A stretch of DNA of 64,000 nucleotides from Cephalotrichum gorgonifer (Eukaryota; Ascomycota; Sordariomycetes; Microascales; Microascaceae). Shown in pieces: positions 10,158-19,642 of the stretch. Below the pieces are notes generated by a model. The model was not told the origin of the DNA. It made no database searches and worked only from the letters and a program-made list of their open reading frames with translations. Position 1 is the first letter of the stretch; each line of letters begins with the position of its first letter. The stretch is taken from positions 3,249,863 through 3,313,862 of the forward strand of contig ONZQ02000002.1 of assembly GCA_900312665.1 (NCBI GenBank), in the 5' to 3' direction. The position numbers and the translations under genes are program-made.

Positions 10158-11062
10158 ATGGTCGGGACTAGAGTCAAGTGAGTTGTGATGCATCTCCAGA
10201 TAACCAAGCACACATACCCCTTAGACTCTATCTGGAATGCCTTACCTACTCCTCGTCTATTTTCTGACTGTTCTAATATCATGGCAGATGTGTTGTGGTT
10301 GGGGATAATGGAGTTGGAAAGACATCTCTGTTGATCACGTACACCACCAACACATTTCCATCTGAATCTGAATATGTTCCACGCGTGTTTGACAACTATT
10401 CATTACCAGTTAGGTGAGCTATATGGGCTTTGGAACAAGACGGCTGAAGATTCAGTATCCATGGCTCAAGGTCTTCATTGGATACACCTCTGACTCTGAC
10501 ATGACTCTTCATTATTTAGGGTCGGTGACGAGTCATACGAACTCAGCTTGTGGGATACCTATAAAGAAGAGGAGCATGACTTCCTCCGTCCACGCTCATA
10601 TCCTGACACTGACATCCTCCTTGTCTGCTTCTCCGTCGTGCGGCCAGAATCTTTTGAAAATGCTCAGAATTGTTGGCTCGGCGAAATCCAACACTACTGT
10701 CCGGGGGTCCCTTGGCTGATGGTTGGAACTAAAGCTGACCTGAGAGACGATCCACGCATTCAAGCGGAGCTGGCTAAGCGGAGGATCCAGCCAGTGTCAC
10801 AGAAGGAAGGTATTAGAGTCGCTAAGAAGTTGGGGGCCGTCAAGTACATGGAGTGCTCCGCTCTGACTCGGGTCAACCTAAATGAGATTTTTCAAGAGGT
10901 AAAGTAGCCCGAATAAGACCGCCTCATCGCTCCGCTCTCATTTTCTCGTCCTGCTGGGTGTATGAACTTACAAAAGACAATCTATACGTCTAGGCAATCA
11001 TCGCAGCTTTGACCCCTGCCCCTCAGAAGAAGAAGAAGAAGGCCCAGTGCCTCCTGCTGTAG
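10158..11062 (+). CDS. divergent Cdc42/Rho-like small GTPase
   Basis: Four exons (10158-10177, 10288-10413, 10520-10898, 10994-11062) encode 197 residues. The tiny first exon (MVGTRVK), the overall length, the Rho signature TKADLRDDP and the C-terminal polylysine plus CLLL box (geranylgeranylation) mark it as a Cdc42-type Rho protein acting at membranes. The nucleotide site is altered. The P-loop is GDNGVGKT instead of GDGAVGKT (position 12 Gly to Asn). Switch I has two extra residues and YVPRVFDNY instead of YVPTVFDNY (Thr35 to Arg). Switch II is DTYKEE instead of DTAGQE (Gly60 to Lys, Gln61 to Glu). It therefore probably cannot hydrolyse GTP or switch normally. The open frame and clean introns argue against a dead gene; this is most likely a fast-evolving Cdc42 paralogue. 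Confidence 0.9.
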
Positions 11063-11338
11063 TGGGGAAATGCGCTACGGTATAGCACCTCGGATACCGC
11101 GGACAGCTGGCAAGGCCTATGCTGACCAAAGAAAAATATGTAGGAAGCTTCGATTCAAGACTCAATGCTACGTGGTGTAGTGCTCGACTTGTACATACTT
11201 ATACTCGTTTGCTCGTCATAACGAACTTTATCAGCCAAATAGGATATAGGAATAATAGACAAGGAAAAGGACACAAGCTAAACATAATCGGCTACCAGAA
11301 CCCGCCCTGCTCCCAATAATCTCCAAGAGAAGATGACG

Positions 11339-12984
11339 CTAATAACAACCCGGACGCTCCGGCACCTCCTTACATCCGTCCTTACCCAAGGTCCAATCAT
11401 CGCAGAGCAGATTACAAGCCTGACCAGGCTCAACAAAAACGCGGCCCTCCTGAGACACCGGCGAGAACCAGGGGAGCCTCATCTGCGGCTCGCCCAGCGG
11501 AGCCCTGAATCCATGCCGACAGGCGCAGTAATGCTTCCCAGCACTAGCCGCCGTGCCGCCCTCAACAGCGATGCAGCTCGTAGTCTGGTCGCACAAGTTG
11601 AAACGGGGGTCGGGGTCACAAGTCTGGATGCAAGTCACCGCCTTGCAATCCGTCCCGCACGTCGCGCTCCCAGTCGGCCCGTCGTCGCAGTCTTCCCCGT
11701 CCTCCACAAGGCCGTTCCCGCAGACTGGCTTCTTCTTACAGTCTTCCGTGCAGGAGTCGCTCCCGCCGCATCCGGGGTCGCACTGCTCTCCGTTGGCCGG
11801 CGAGAGGATCCCATCGCCGCAAAAGCCCTTACCGAAGCACTGGTCTTGGTAAATCTCACACACGCGCGTGAGATCGAAAATGGTGGGCTTCTCGGTCCGG
11901 CCGACCCGCACGTCGGCGGTCACACCGATCAGCGGCGGTTCGCTAAAAGTCTTGCCGAAGGAGCCTTCGAAGTAGTGCATCACGGAGTTCGTATCGTAAG
12001 GCCCCTCCCAATTGTGCGCGACGGGGTTGTCGCGGAACTCGAACGCACAGCCCCAGCCGTCGCACGGGATGGTGCAGACGGGGCTGACACCTTCTCGATC
12101 CTCGATACGAGAGCAATCCAGGGTGAAATAATTGGCCCTGTCGGGTCTTTGGTGCTCGTGATATAGTCCAAGAGCTGGGCAGGTTTGTAAGTCATCCGAA
12201 CGAAAAGAAGAAAAGTACGTGGGCGGCGTAAGAAGTTTCACTTACTGTGGCCTATTTCGTGCACATACGTGCCCACTGAAAGACAGCCGATCGAGAGAAC
12301 GCTGTACTGCTGCGCACTCGCTCTGCCGACAGGCGACCAGGAAACGCATCCGTCGATGATGCTGATGGTAAGGCGGGTAGCCGGCGTGAGTGCCTCCGGA
12401 TCGTAGTTCTGGTCGGCCACCTCGTGCATATTCAGCCACGGCAACCGGTCGGTCCAGATCTTGACCGCCTGTCTGAAGGCCTGCTTCCGGTCCTCCGCTG
12501 CAGCATCGGTGAGGAACGCAGATACATCTGCGTCGCTGAACGTGTACGGGATCTCGGCATTAGGCCACCGCACGTCGCTGTCCCGCCTCGAAAGTGCGCG
12601 CTTGCTGAGAGGTAGTATCCCGTCGTCAAGAAGCTCGGTCCGCACGAAGAGAGCTGGGGTGGTGGTCCCCTGGTCCGGAACGATATCTCGAAGAATATCA
12701 GCCTCGGTGCCGTAAACGACGTCGCCGTCGATGATGGCGAGCCCGTCGAACACGACGTAAGAGACACGTTGACGGACGGTGGTGACGTTATTCTCCGGAC
12801 CACATCCGGTGTAGACTTGATACTCGATCGTGACCGTGGTGAGGTTGTAGTCGGGGTTGGAGAAGGCTGTGGGATCCTCGGCTACATGATTGCCGACATC
12901 TGGTCCCGTTGCGTTCTGGGCAGAGCAGACTGGCGTCTGGGAGACGAGAAGTGCGGCGACTGCGATGGCCTTCGTAGCCCACAT
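11339..12984 (-). CDS. secreted astacin-type (M12A) metalloprotease with Cys-rich tail
   Basis: Two exons (12246-12984 and 11339-12174, intron of 71 nt) encode 524 residues. A signal peptide (MWATKAIAVAALLVSQTPVCSA) is followed by a propeptide ending near a dibasic KRALSRR site. The catalytic domain carries the full astacin zinc motif HEIGHTLGLYHEHQRPDR at residues 242-259 (ligands His242, His246, His252; catalytic Glu243) and a Met-turn SVMHY near 310-314. The intron falls inside this zinc motif. From about residue 350 a dense cysteine-rich region follows, with CGDGILSPANGEQCD and CGNGLVEDGEDCDDG repeats of the kind found in DUF4215/myxobacterial Cys-rich proteins. It probably degrades extracellular protein. 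An alternative upstream start lacks an ATG. Astacin plus such repeats is an unusual fungal arrangement. Confidence 0.92.
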
Positions 12985-13755
12985 TGTGAATATTTGAATT
13001 TTACTCAGTCCCGGGTGTTGGTAGTTACTGCATTGAGGAAGTAGGATGAGATGCACGCGGAGGTGGATCCGATCCTGGACTTAAAGTATTCAAGTTGGGG
13101 GCATCTGACAAGACCATTCGACTTCGTCAATCGTCTGGGGTGGGATGTCACCGGTATTAGCGGGATGGCACACTCGACTGACTCCTCTTGGGCGCACGTA
13201 CACTATTCAGAATAAGCTTAATCTATTAGCCAATAAGCCCAAGTGAGTGAGAGTCGCCAAGTCCAGCGCCACCACCTAGCAATGCCCCACTGCGGCCATG
13301 CTGTCCCCAGCTCCAGAGTCGAGTCCAATCATCCACTGACAGGATGTCACCGGGGACAGAGTGACACTAATCATCACCAAGGCAATAGCCTGAAAATAGC
13401 CTGTCTTTCATAGGGCTGAGTCCCAAACTGACTCTGTCGTTTAGCGGTTGGCTAGCTTGGAATGAGGCGGCCCTAAGCCCCGGCTAGTCCCAGAGGACAA
13501 CGGCGGACATGCCAACTAGGGGTTCATTCGCGCTTTCTGTGATAGGTTTGTGTGAAGAGCGCACAGCCACTAATGTCCCACCTCTATCAGATCATGAGGT
13601 CCGCTGTATCAGCCCAAACGACCGGCTGAGTTGGTTTCCTTGCCTTATATACCTACGCCCTCTCGGTGTTGTCCCCAGACCCTCCTCAGTACATGCCCAC
13701 CGCGATACAACAATCCTCACAAACTCCCAAGCACAGACGTCACTTGGTATTCACG
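12985..13755. other. intergenic between divergent genes
   Basis: This is the shared upstream region of the astacin and MARVEL-like genes. No coding or RNA feature is supported. Confidence 0.55.
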
Positions 13756-14508
13756 ATGGCATTCTCCTGTGGGAAAATACCGTTTTACGTTGCCAGGGCT
13801 CTGCAGTTGCTCGCATCCTGCGCCGTTGCTGGTGTCATGTTCTATTTCATTGCGCATCTGAACAAGAATAAGTCCGCACTTCCATGGATGTTTTACTTCG
13901 TAGGTCGAACTACAGTTGGCTTCCTTCTCCGCTATCCCGAAAGTTCTAACATTGTTCCTGCAATAGTTGCAAGGTTCTGCTCTTGCCACACTCATCGCAA
14001 CAGCAGCTACGCTACTCTGGGGCCGGTTTCGTGGACCTGTACCTCTCGTTAGCGTCTTGGTCAGCTGTACCCTCAGCATACTGTGGGCTGCCGGCTTCGG
14101 TCTACTTGTCGACGCCATGAAAGACGATGTCATGACTCCCTGCACTGTGGCCTACTGGGGCGACGGCCACGGTATCTTGATCTGTAGTCTGTACAAGACA
14201 TTGTTTGTCGCCGCCGGAGTCGGAGTGTAAGTGTCTCAACCCAGATTCACAATCCAGGCCTGGAGGCAGTAAGATTAAGGGCCCTACAACTATTGTCAAT
14301 CTAACATCTGATTTCTAGAATCTCCTCTGTCGTCATGACCATCCTAGGCGGCCTAGAACTGAGGAGACTCAAGCGACATGCGGCTGAGATGGACGATCGT
14401 CAAAGGCTTCTACACAAAGTCGGCAGCGGAGAAACAGGATACATGCCTGTCTGGGGGGGACACTCGCGAGCCCCCGGTCTCGAGCCATCCCGAGACGAAG
14501 CGATCTGA
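13756..14508 (+). CDS. MARVEL-like four-TM membrane protein
   Basis: Three exons (13756-13899, 13967-14226, 14319-14508) encode 197 residues. Four hydrophobic segments are seen: about 9-33, 46-68, 77-99, and one running across the last intron (FVAAGVGVISSVVMTILGGLELRR). The arrangement, short loops and cysteine-bearing third loop fit the fungal MARVEL-domain membrane proteins, which associate with membrane apposition and vesicle traffic. The cytoplasmic C-terminus is charged and ends soon after SRDEAI. An upstream in-frame ATG at 13693 could lengthen the N-terminus by 21 residues; the ATG at 13756 is preferred because the first helix follows closely. Branch site TTCTAAC and acceptor AATAG in intron 1 support the model. 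The exact role is unknown. Confidence 0.8.
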
Positions 14509-15371
14509 TGTCACAGTTGGCCAGCATTAGAACGGCTGTTTTCACGAGTTGACACTTAGCCAGACACGTATATCGGAGATTAGTACATCTCTAGCACTGT
14601 ATTATTGCTTTTGTCCACGAGCCGCCCTATATTCCCAGTCTATTTGTTTCAATGGAAATTTGATCAATTATCACGTCCAACCCTCTCATCTCACCTGTGC
14701 CCCTCTAGATCGCATGGTAAATCCGCAAGAGCTGCGAAAATGGGTAGGAAATTCGAAGAGAGCCTGAACAGTTTAAGCAAAATATTCTTTATGTGCCCGA
14801 TAAGCCCTAGTAAGGCGCCACTCGCCCTTTCCGAATAAAAGGCAATAGTCTAGATCAGGCTTTTTAGACCCCCGTGCCCATAACATCAAAATGCTCGGCC
14901 TGTCTCTAAAAACTGGAGCGTCAAAGACTGCGTATTTCCCTCCCAGAAGACTTTGCCGCTCTGCTACTACTACTGCTTCTAATTGTGGCCCTGCGGTTCC
15001 TGGAGCCCCGAGGGTAAGGAGAGGTTAGTTAGTTTGAGAACGCCCCTCGTGGAGAAAGAAAGAAAGGCCAGCCACGCGCGCGGCAAGAGCGCCGACATAC
15101 CTCGGGCAGCATGCTACTCAAGTACATGTGTAGAGCTGCCATGGGCGCAGCTTCCAGAGACGGCGACCACAGCGGCACTCGTCAATGGCTAACTGTGGGG
15201 AAACATGTGTGTATTCAGGGAGGCAACAGCCTGTATGAGGCTGCCCGCATCTAGCGAGGTTGGGTGTGAGGATTCGAGGTCACGGGCCCAGGAGGTGCAG
15301 GGCCAGGTGGACCCATCTGCCAACACCACCATAACCAATGCACAGCCTCCCCCCCTCAACATGAACCTATC
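14509..15371. other. intergenic, no gene seen
   Basis: The segment lies between two genes on the plus strand and should hold the promoter of the SUFU-domain gene. No coding or RNA feature is supported. Confidence 0.5.
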
Positions 15372-16043
15372 ATGGATGCATCCCTGCTTGCTTACCCGAC
15401 CCACAAAGATATCTTGCAAAGCCTGGGGGCCTACATCAATCCGCAGGAAGGAAAGGAAAAACAAAACAACATGGCCAATATGCCCGACCCCAAAGTCTAC
15501 GAGGGCCTCATCGACCACCTTGAGCGCCATCTGGGACCCTTCCGCACCGCCCAGCCGCCCACCGTGCACGGCGGCAACCGGGGCTTCTCGATAGCCGTCT
15601 ACAAGCACCCAGACCACGACATGTTCACCGCCGTCAGCAACGGCCTGCGTTTCCAGTCCATAACGACTCTGATGCCGCAGGAGTTCGTCTGCAGCCTGAA
15701 GCAGGAGCAGAACACCTTTGCGCAGGCCATCGTCGACATGTTCGCCAGCTCAGCCGTCAAGAATGGCCGGGGGCTGGAGTACGACGGGGTCATTGACACC
15801 GGCCGGCCCTTCATCCCCGATAGCCGGATCCAGGGGGTGCTCGCCTGCCCGCACCCGTATGCGGGGGAGGCTTTCGACTTGTTCCCGACGGGCGAGAAGC
15901 CCATACTCCAGCTGATTACGCTGATCCCAGTCACGACGGCGGAGATTGCTTTTATTGGGACGAATGGAGCGGATGAATTGCAGGCTCGGTGGGTGGAGCG
16001 TGCCACGGATCTGCTCACCATATTCCGAGCGTCTGCTGTCTGA
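15372..16043 (+). CDS. SUFU (suppressor of fused)-domain protein
   Basis: A single exon encodes 223 residues. The core from about residue 40 to the end matches the SUFU fold as seen in bacterial homologues: a start LIDHLERHLG, a central strand set (SIAVYKHPDHDMFTAVSNGL), and the conserved ending ILQLITLIPVTTAEIAFIGT followed by a helix. In bacteria SUFU-domain proteins are common immunity proteins of polymorphic toxin systems; in animals the domain belongs to Hedgehog signalling. Its role in fungi is unknown. ATGs at 15471 and 15480 would give a protein that starts right before the domain, and 15471 has a strong start context (caacATGG), so the first 33 residues are uncertain. Lack of introns and bacterial-like domain limits suggest horizontal origin, as an inference. 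Confidence 0.8.
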   Translation: MDASLLAYPTHKDILQSLGAYINPQEGKEKQNNMANMPDPKVYEGLIDHLERHLGPFRTAQPPTVHGGNRGFSIAVYKHPDHDMFTAVSNGLRFQSITTLMPQEFVCSLKQEQNTFAQAIVDMFASSAVKNGRGLEYDGVIDTGRPFIPDSRIQGVLACPHPYAGEAFDLFPTGEKPILQLITLIPVTTAEIAFIGTNGADELQARWVERATDLLTIFRASAV

Positions 16044-16286
16044 GCCGAACCCTTTGTGGTAGAAAACTCGCTCGGGCTACAGTACTTTATGTACTGCCGC
16101 CGTCAATTACTTAATCGACGTTTTGAAACCCCTAAAATATAACTCATAGAGTATGAGCTATAGCATAGAGAGACCGCATTACCCCCTTCCACAGCGCTTC
16201 CTGGCCATACACTCTTCTCTATCCCCACCCCCCAAACAACATTAGCCAAAACAGGCTCGACATTCGTGTGGGTAACGGACATCTTT

Positions 16287-16343
16287 CCGCTACTAGTATC
16301 AAGTCCGCTATTAGTATCAAGCCCCGCTGCTAGTATCAAGCCC
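16287..16343. repeat. minisatellite, three 18-20 bp units
   Basis: Three adjacent units start at 16287, 16305 and 16324, each beginning CCGCT and containing TAGTATCAAG. They differ by a few substitutions and one or two bases in length. Confidence 0.8.
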
Positions 16344-16345
16344 AG

Positions 16346-16361
16346 TTCTTCTTCTTCTTCT
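16346..16361. repeat. TTC microsatellite
   Basis: About five TTC units follow the minisatellite directly. Confidence 0.8.
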
Positions 16362-17381
16362 ATTTATGGCCTGTCTTAGCTGCTCTAAAGGCAGCTATGT
16401 AGCGTACAATCATAAATACACATTCCCATTTCTAGCATTCAGGAAACAAAGTTACACTCCGCAAGAATTGTCCCGCGGCAAAACAGGTAGCTCTCGCAGA
16501 GTCGCTCTCCCTCCCGTCTATCCGAACCTGGTTTGAGTGTCTTATTTGAAAAACCTTGTTCACTGTCACAATTAATTTTGTATCAGGGCCATATCCTCCC
16601 AGTAGCTCACTCTCTCCCCCTCTACCAGTAACTCCTTTCTACCTTGCAGGAGGCAACAGATGCTCTACCAGGTGTATAATCTCTATCGCCGAGGCTTCCA
16701 TAACAGATGTACTACCCCTACATATACTTGTTCCCTAGCCCTTCAGACCCCATCAGAGCCACAGCAAGATCGCCACCCTCATGGATAAGGCGCATGCCTT
16801 TTCAGCTCGTGACTCATCCTTCCCTTTTTAGGAATGGCATTGGTTGCATGCATGCCACCATCATTTTAACCCTCGGAATACACACTTGGAGCCTCATCCG
16901 AGCTTGATGGTGGGTCAGGAATACAACTGGGTTCTTGGGCTCTCAGGCAGGAGATTCTGGCCATTGTAGCCATTATGGCTACCTCCGAGAGGGAGGTAAG
17001 TTAGCTCTTCCAAGAACGAGAGCCTGGTATCCCAGACGACATGAGGTCTCGGTAGTTGTGAACGGAAATAGATGATTCACGGCCTTGACGAATATATTGA
17101 TGCCATGATAGGGTTTAAGATGTATCTTTGTAAGACATCAAGTAGTATCGATTCTTCGGCTCCTCTCTACTATCCTACATTACAGCTAGCCCAGCGATTG
17201 CCTTCCTTCTAAGAATTGCCTTCCTCAGATGACTGCCTTGTATCCAGTGACTATCTTGGCTCCAGTATCTGCTTTGCCTCCAGCGACCTGGCTGTGCTTG
17301 GGGGGGGCGGTTATCCTAGCTCGGGATGATTAGCTGGGCGAGCGTGTAAATGCAGATGGTTAATAATCGCATCTTCTCACT

Positions 17382-18533
17382 CTAATTGGTCGTCATCGGA
17401 TTGATTATAACCACCTGGCTATTGTTTGTCGTGGCTGCGTTGTGCACATTCCCGATGACACTTGCATTATCAGAGTGTTGGAAGTTGAAATCACGAATGT
17501 GTTGCTGTGACTCTCCCACTGGTGTGGCTACGCTCTGCGACGCCTCGGCCGGGCCATGTGTATCACTAGAGTGTGGGAGCCCAATACCTGGATTGCTTTG
17601 TGGCCCTACCAGAGCGTTTCCGTCGCCACGGCGGCGGTGGCGGCAGAAAAAGAAAATTGCGACGGCGATAAGCAAGCCAAGCAGACTTCCCCCTGCAATA
17701 CCCGCTATTGCACCACGACTTAACGCAGTTGTCTCTGTTGGCATGGATGTTGATGAAGGGCTAATGCTAGTCGTGGTCGGAAGGAGGCTGGCTTCTGCGA
17801 ATAAAGAAGTGGTTGAAGTTGTAGTAGAGGATGAATCCTCAAAATCCGTGAAAAAACCCGTGAGGGTTGATGAATCCGCCGTAGGAGAGGATGGCCGAGG
17901 AGAAGGCAAAGCCGAGGCCCGAGCCGAGGGTTGAGGGGAGGCCTGGGGAGGAGGATCAGAGGAAGGGTCAGAGGAGCTAGGGTCAACTAGATTCCACAAG
18001 ACGGCTTGGTCGCCAGCAACCGAGCCGTCTTGCATGAATGCAACCATCTTGCCATTCCGCTCTCCAGAAGCCATCAGAAAACCGGGCAACCCCATGCTAC
18101 TGATATGAAGAGCATCGTTGGTCGGCGTCAGAGACCAGCGCTGATTGTTGTATTGATCACCTGATGGTCCCATCCACATAATGTACAGCGTTGAAGTTTG
18201 GCGGTGGATATCCAGGCGATCACCATTGCCAGGCCACGCTTTGTTGTAGATGAAGTATCGACCGCCACCATCCTTATCTAATCTCCAAAGAGCGTCGTCG
18301 GTGACGGTGTCGCAGCCATGGAACCGCACGGGGTACTCCACGGACCCATCGACGTTGAGGAGGGTGGAGAGGCAATTGGTGCTGCCTGCGGCGACGCTCT
18401 TCAAGAGATACCAAGTGTCCGGATCGGGGATTTCTTCGCGTCGGAAAAGGAATGTGGACCGATGAGTCGCATTGTTGGATGTGGACTCGCAGGGTACATG
18501 CATGTGGGGCAGGGGCTCGACAGGGAGTATCAT
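17382..18533 (-). CDS. ricin-B-like lectin, Ser/Thr stalk, single-pass membrane protein
   Basis: A single exon encodes 383 residues. Residues about 40-183 form one beta-trefoil-like unit (WYLLKSV, NKAWPGNGDRLDI, QRWSLTP, QAVLWNLV), reminiscent of ricin-B carbohydrate-binding repeats. Residues 184-272 are a Ser/Thr/Pro-rich stalk suited to O-glycosylation. A transmembrane helix at about 274-297 (AIAGIAGGSLLGLLIAVAIF) is followed by a basic stop-transfer RHRRR and a cytoplasmic tail of about 85 residues. This layout is like fungal wall sensors and mucin-like receptors. No clear signal peptide precedes the lectin part, so either the membrane helix acts as the anchor signal or an upstream exon is missing. 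Ligand and role are unknown. Confidence 0.8.
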   Translation of the reverse strand: MILPVEPLPHMHVPCESTSNNATHRSTFLFRREEIPDPDTWYLLKSVAAGSTNCLSTLLNVDGSVEYPVRFHGCDTVTDDALWRLDKDGGGRYFIYNKAWPGNGDRLDIHRQTSTLYIMWMGPSGDQYNNQRWSLTPTNDALHISSMGLPGFLMASGERNGKMVAFMQDGSVAGDQAVLWNLVDPSSSDPSSDPPPQASPQPSARASALPSPRPSSPTADSSTLTGFFTDFEDSSSTTTSTTSLFAEASLLPTTTSISPSSTSMPTETTALSRGAIAGIAGGSLLGLLIAVAIFFFCRHRRRGDGNALVGPQSNPGIGLPHSSDTHGPAEASQSVATPVGESQQHIRDFNFQHSDNASVIGNVHNAATTNNSQVVIINPMTTN

Positions 18534-18589
18534 GGACGAGTAGTAAAGACTGTGTGATGTTTGATAGAAAAGAATGACAGGTTCGATCT

Positions 18590-18650
18590 AGAAAGAAGGA
18601 AACGATAAAAGAAGAAAGACAAGAAAACGAGAAGTGAAAGAAAGAAAGAC
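18590..18650 (-). promoter_or_regulatory. CT-rich tract upstream of the ricin-B-like gene
   Basis: On the minus strand this stretch is rich in C and T, about 55-115 bp before the ATG at 18533, a typical placement near fungal transcription starts. Confidence 0.35.
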
Positions 18651-19642
18651 TCCGCGAGCGCACAACGGGCCGATACACAAGATATTGACGGGGCCGTTGG
18701 AAGGGATATACCCGTAAACCAGCGCCCTGTGGGAGAGGAGACCTACTCAGTTCTGGGATGATTGGAAGGAAATGGGTCTATTGCCCCAGGAGACCTTCAC
18801 CGTGCGGGCTGTCGAGCTAGGAGTGAGCATGCATCGACCTCGGTGTCTCAGGCTTCCCCCAGGCTTCCTCCATCCCGCGCGCTTGAGAGGGCTTGCCGCC
18901 TACTGGCCAGTCCCTGTCCTCTCTTCTCCTCGTTCCACTTCTGACTGCCTACCCGTTTCAGCTGGGCATTGCGAAATACCTACAAGACCACAACCTCGAC
19001 CAAATGACATCCGTGGGATGTATGATTAGGTGGTGTGTGGGCGGCAAAACGATGGTGAAGTGGACCGTACGTCAAGTTCCAATATATGCCTTCCACATTC
19101 TTAATGATAGGTCGAGAATGTACATGACAGGGATCGAGCGACAAGACAGAACCACCGGGCTCGCGATTATTTTGTTTACAACTGGTCAGCCCTGACACAC
19201 CGGTTCACTTGGTCCCCGGTATCGGTAGAGACATGCGTGGTCGACTCAAATACTTGGGTGTGGGTGGGCAAAGTCAGCCAGCCACAATATTTGTTCTCCG
19301 TATCCAGCACTGGGACCATCCATATATATTAGCTACTACTGGTCGAAGTAACCGGACACACTACTGCCTGGTACCACCCCAAGACGTACCACCAGGCTGA
19401 CTCTGAATTACCCCTCAAGAGAGATGTCACGATTTTCAGTCTTTCGATATAACCTACCTACTCTAATGCAAGTTATTCCATACCGTATCCGTATCTCCAT
19501 GCTCTGGAGTCGTTCTAGCGTCTTCCTCGATCCCCCCTGTTCATGTATACATGGTACATACGGACTGAGGTTACACGAATTCACTCCGATCACCCTCCTA
19601 CCAGTCCTTTACTCTCTACCGGGGGCCAAGGAAAAGTATAAA
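18651..19642. other. intergenic between divergent genes
   Basis: About 1 kb without a supported gene; it holds the upstream region of the HET-S-like gene. Confidence 0.5.

Larger units (their letters stand above)
16044..17381. other. intergenic between convergent genes, with short repeats
   Basis: About 1.3 kb without a supported gene. It holds a three-copy minisatellite and a TTC run (listed separately) and degenerate CCTT/CCAGT-type repeats near 17200-17290. Confidence 0.5.

Noticed and set aside
11333..12166. 277-codon plus-strand frame opposite the astacin gene
   Set aside because: It overlaps exon 2 of the astacin gene, which has a complete zinc motif and Cys repeats; the plus-strand frame has no domain features.
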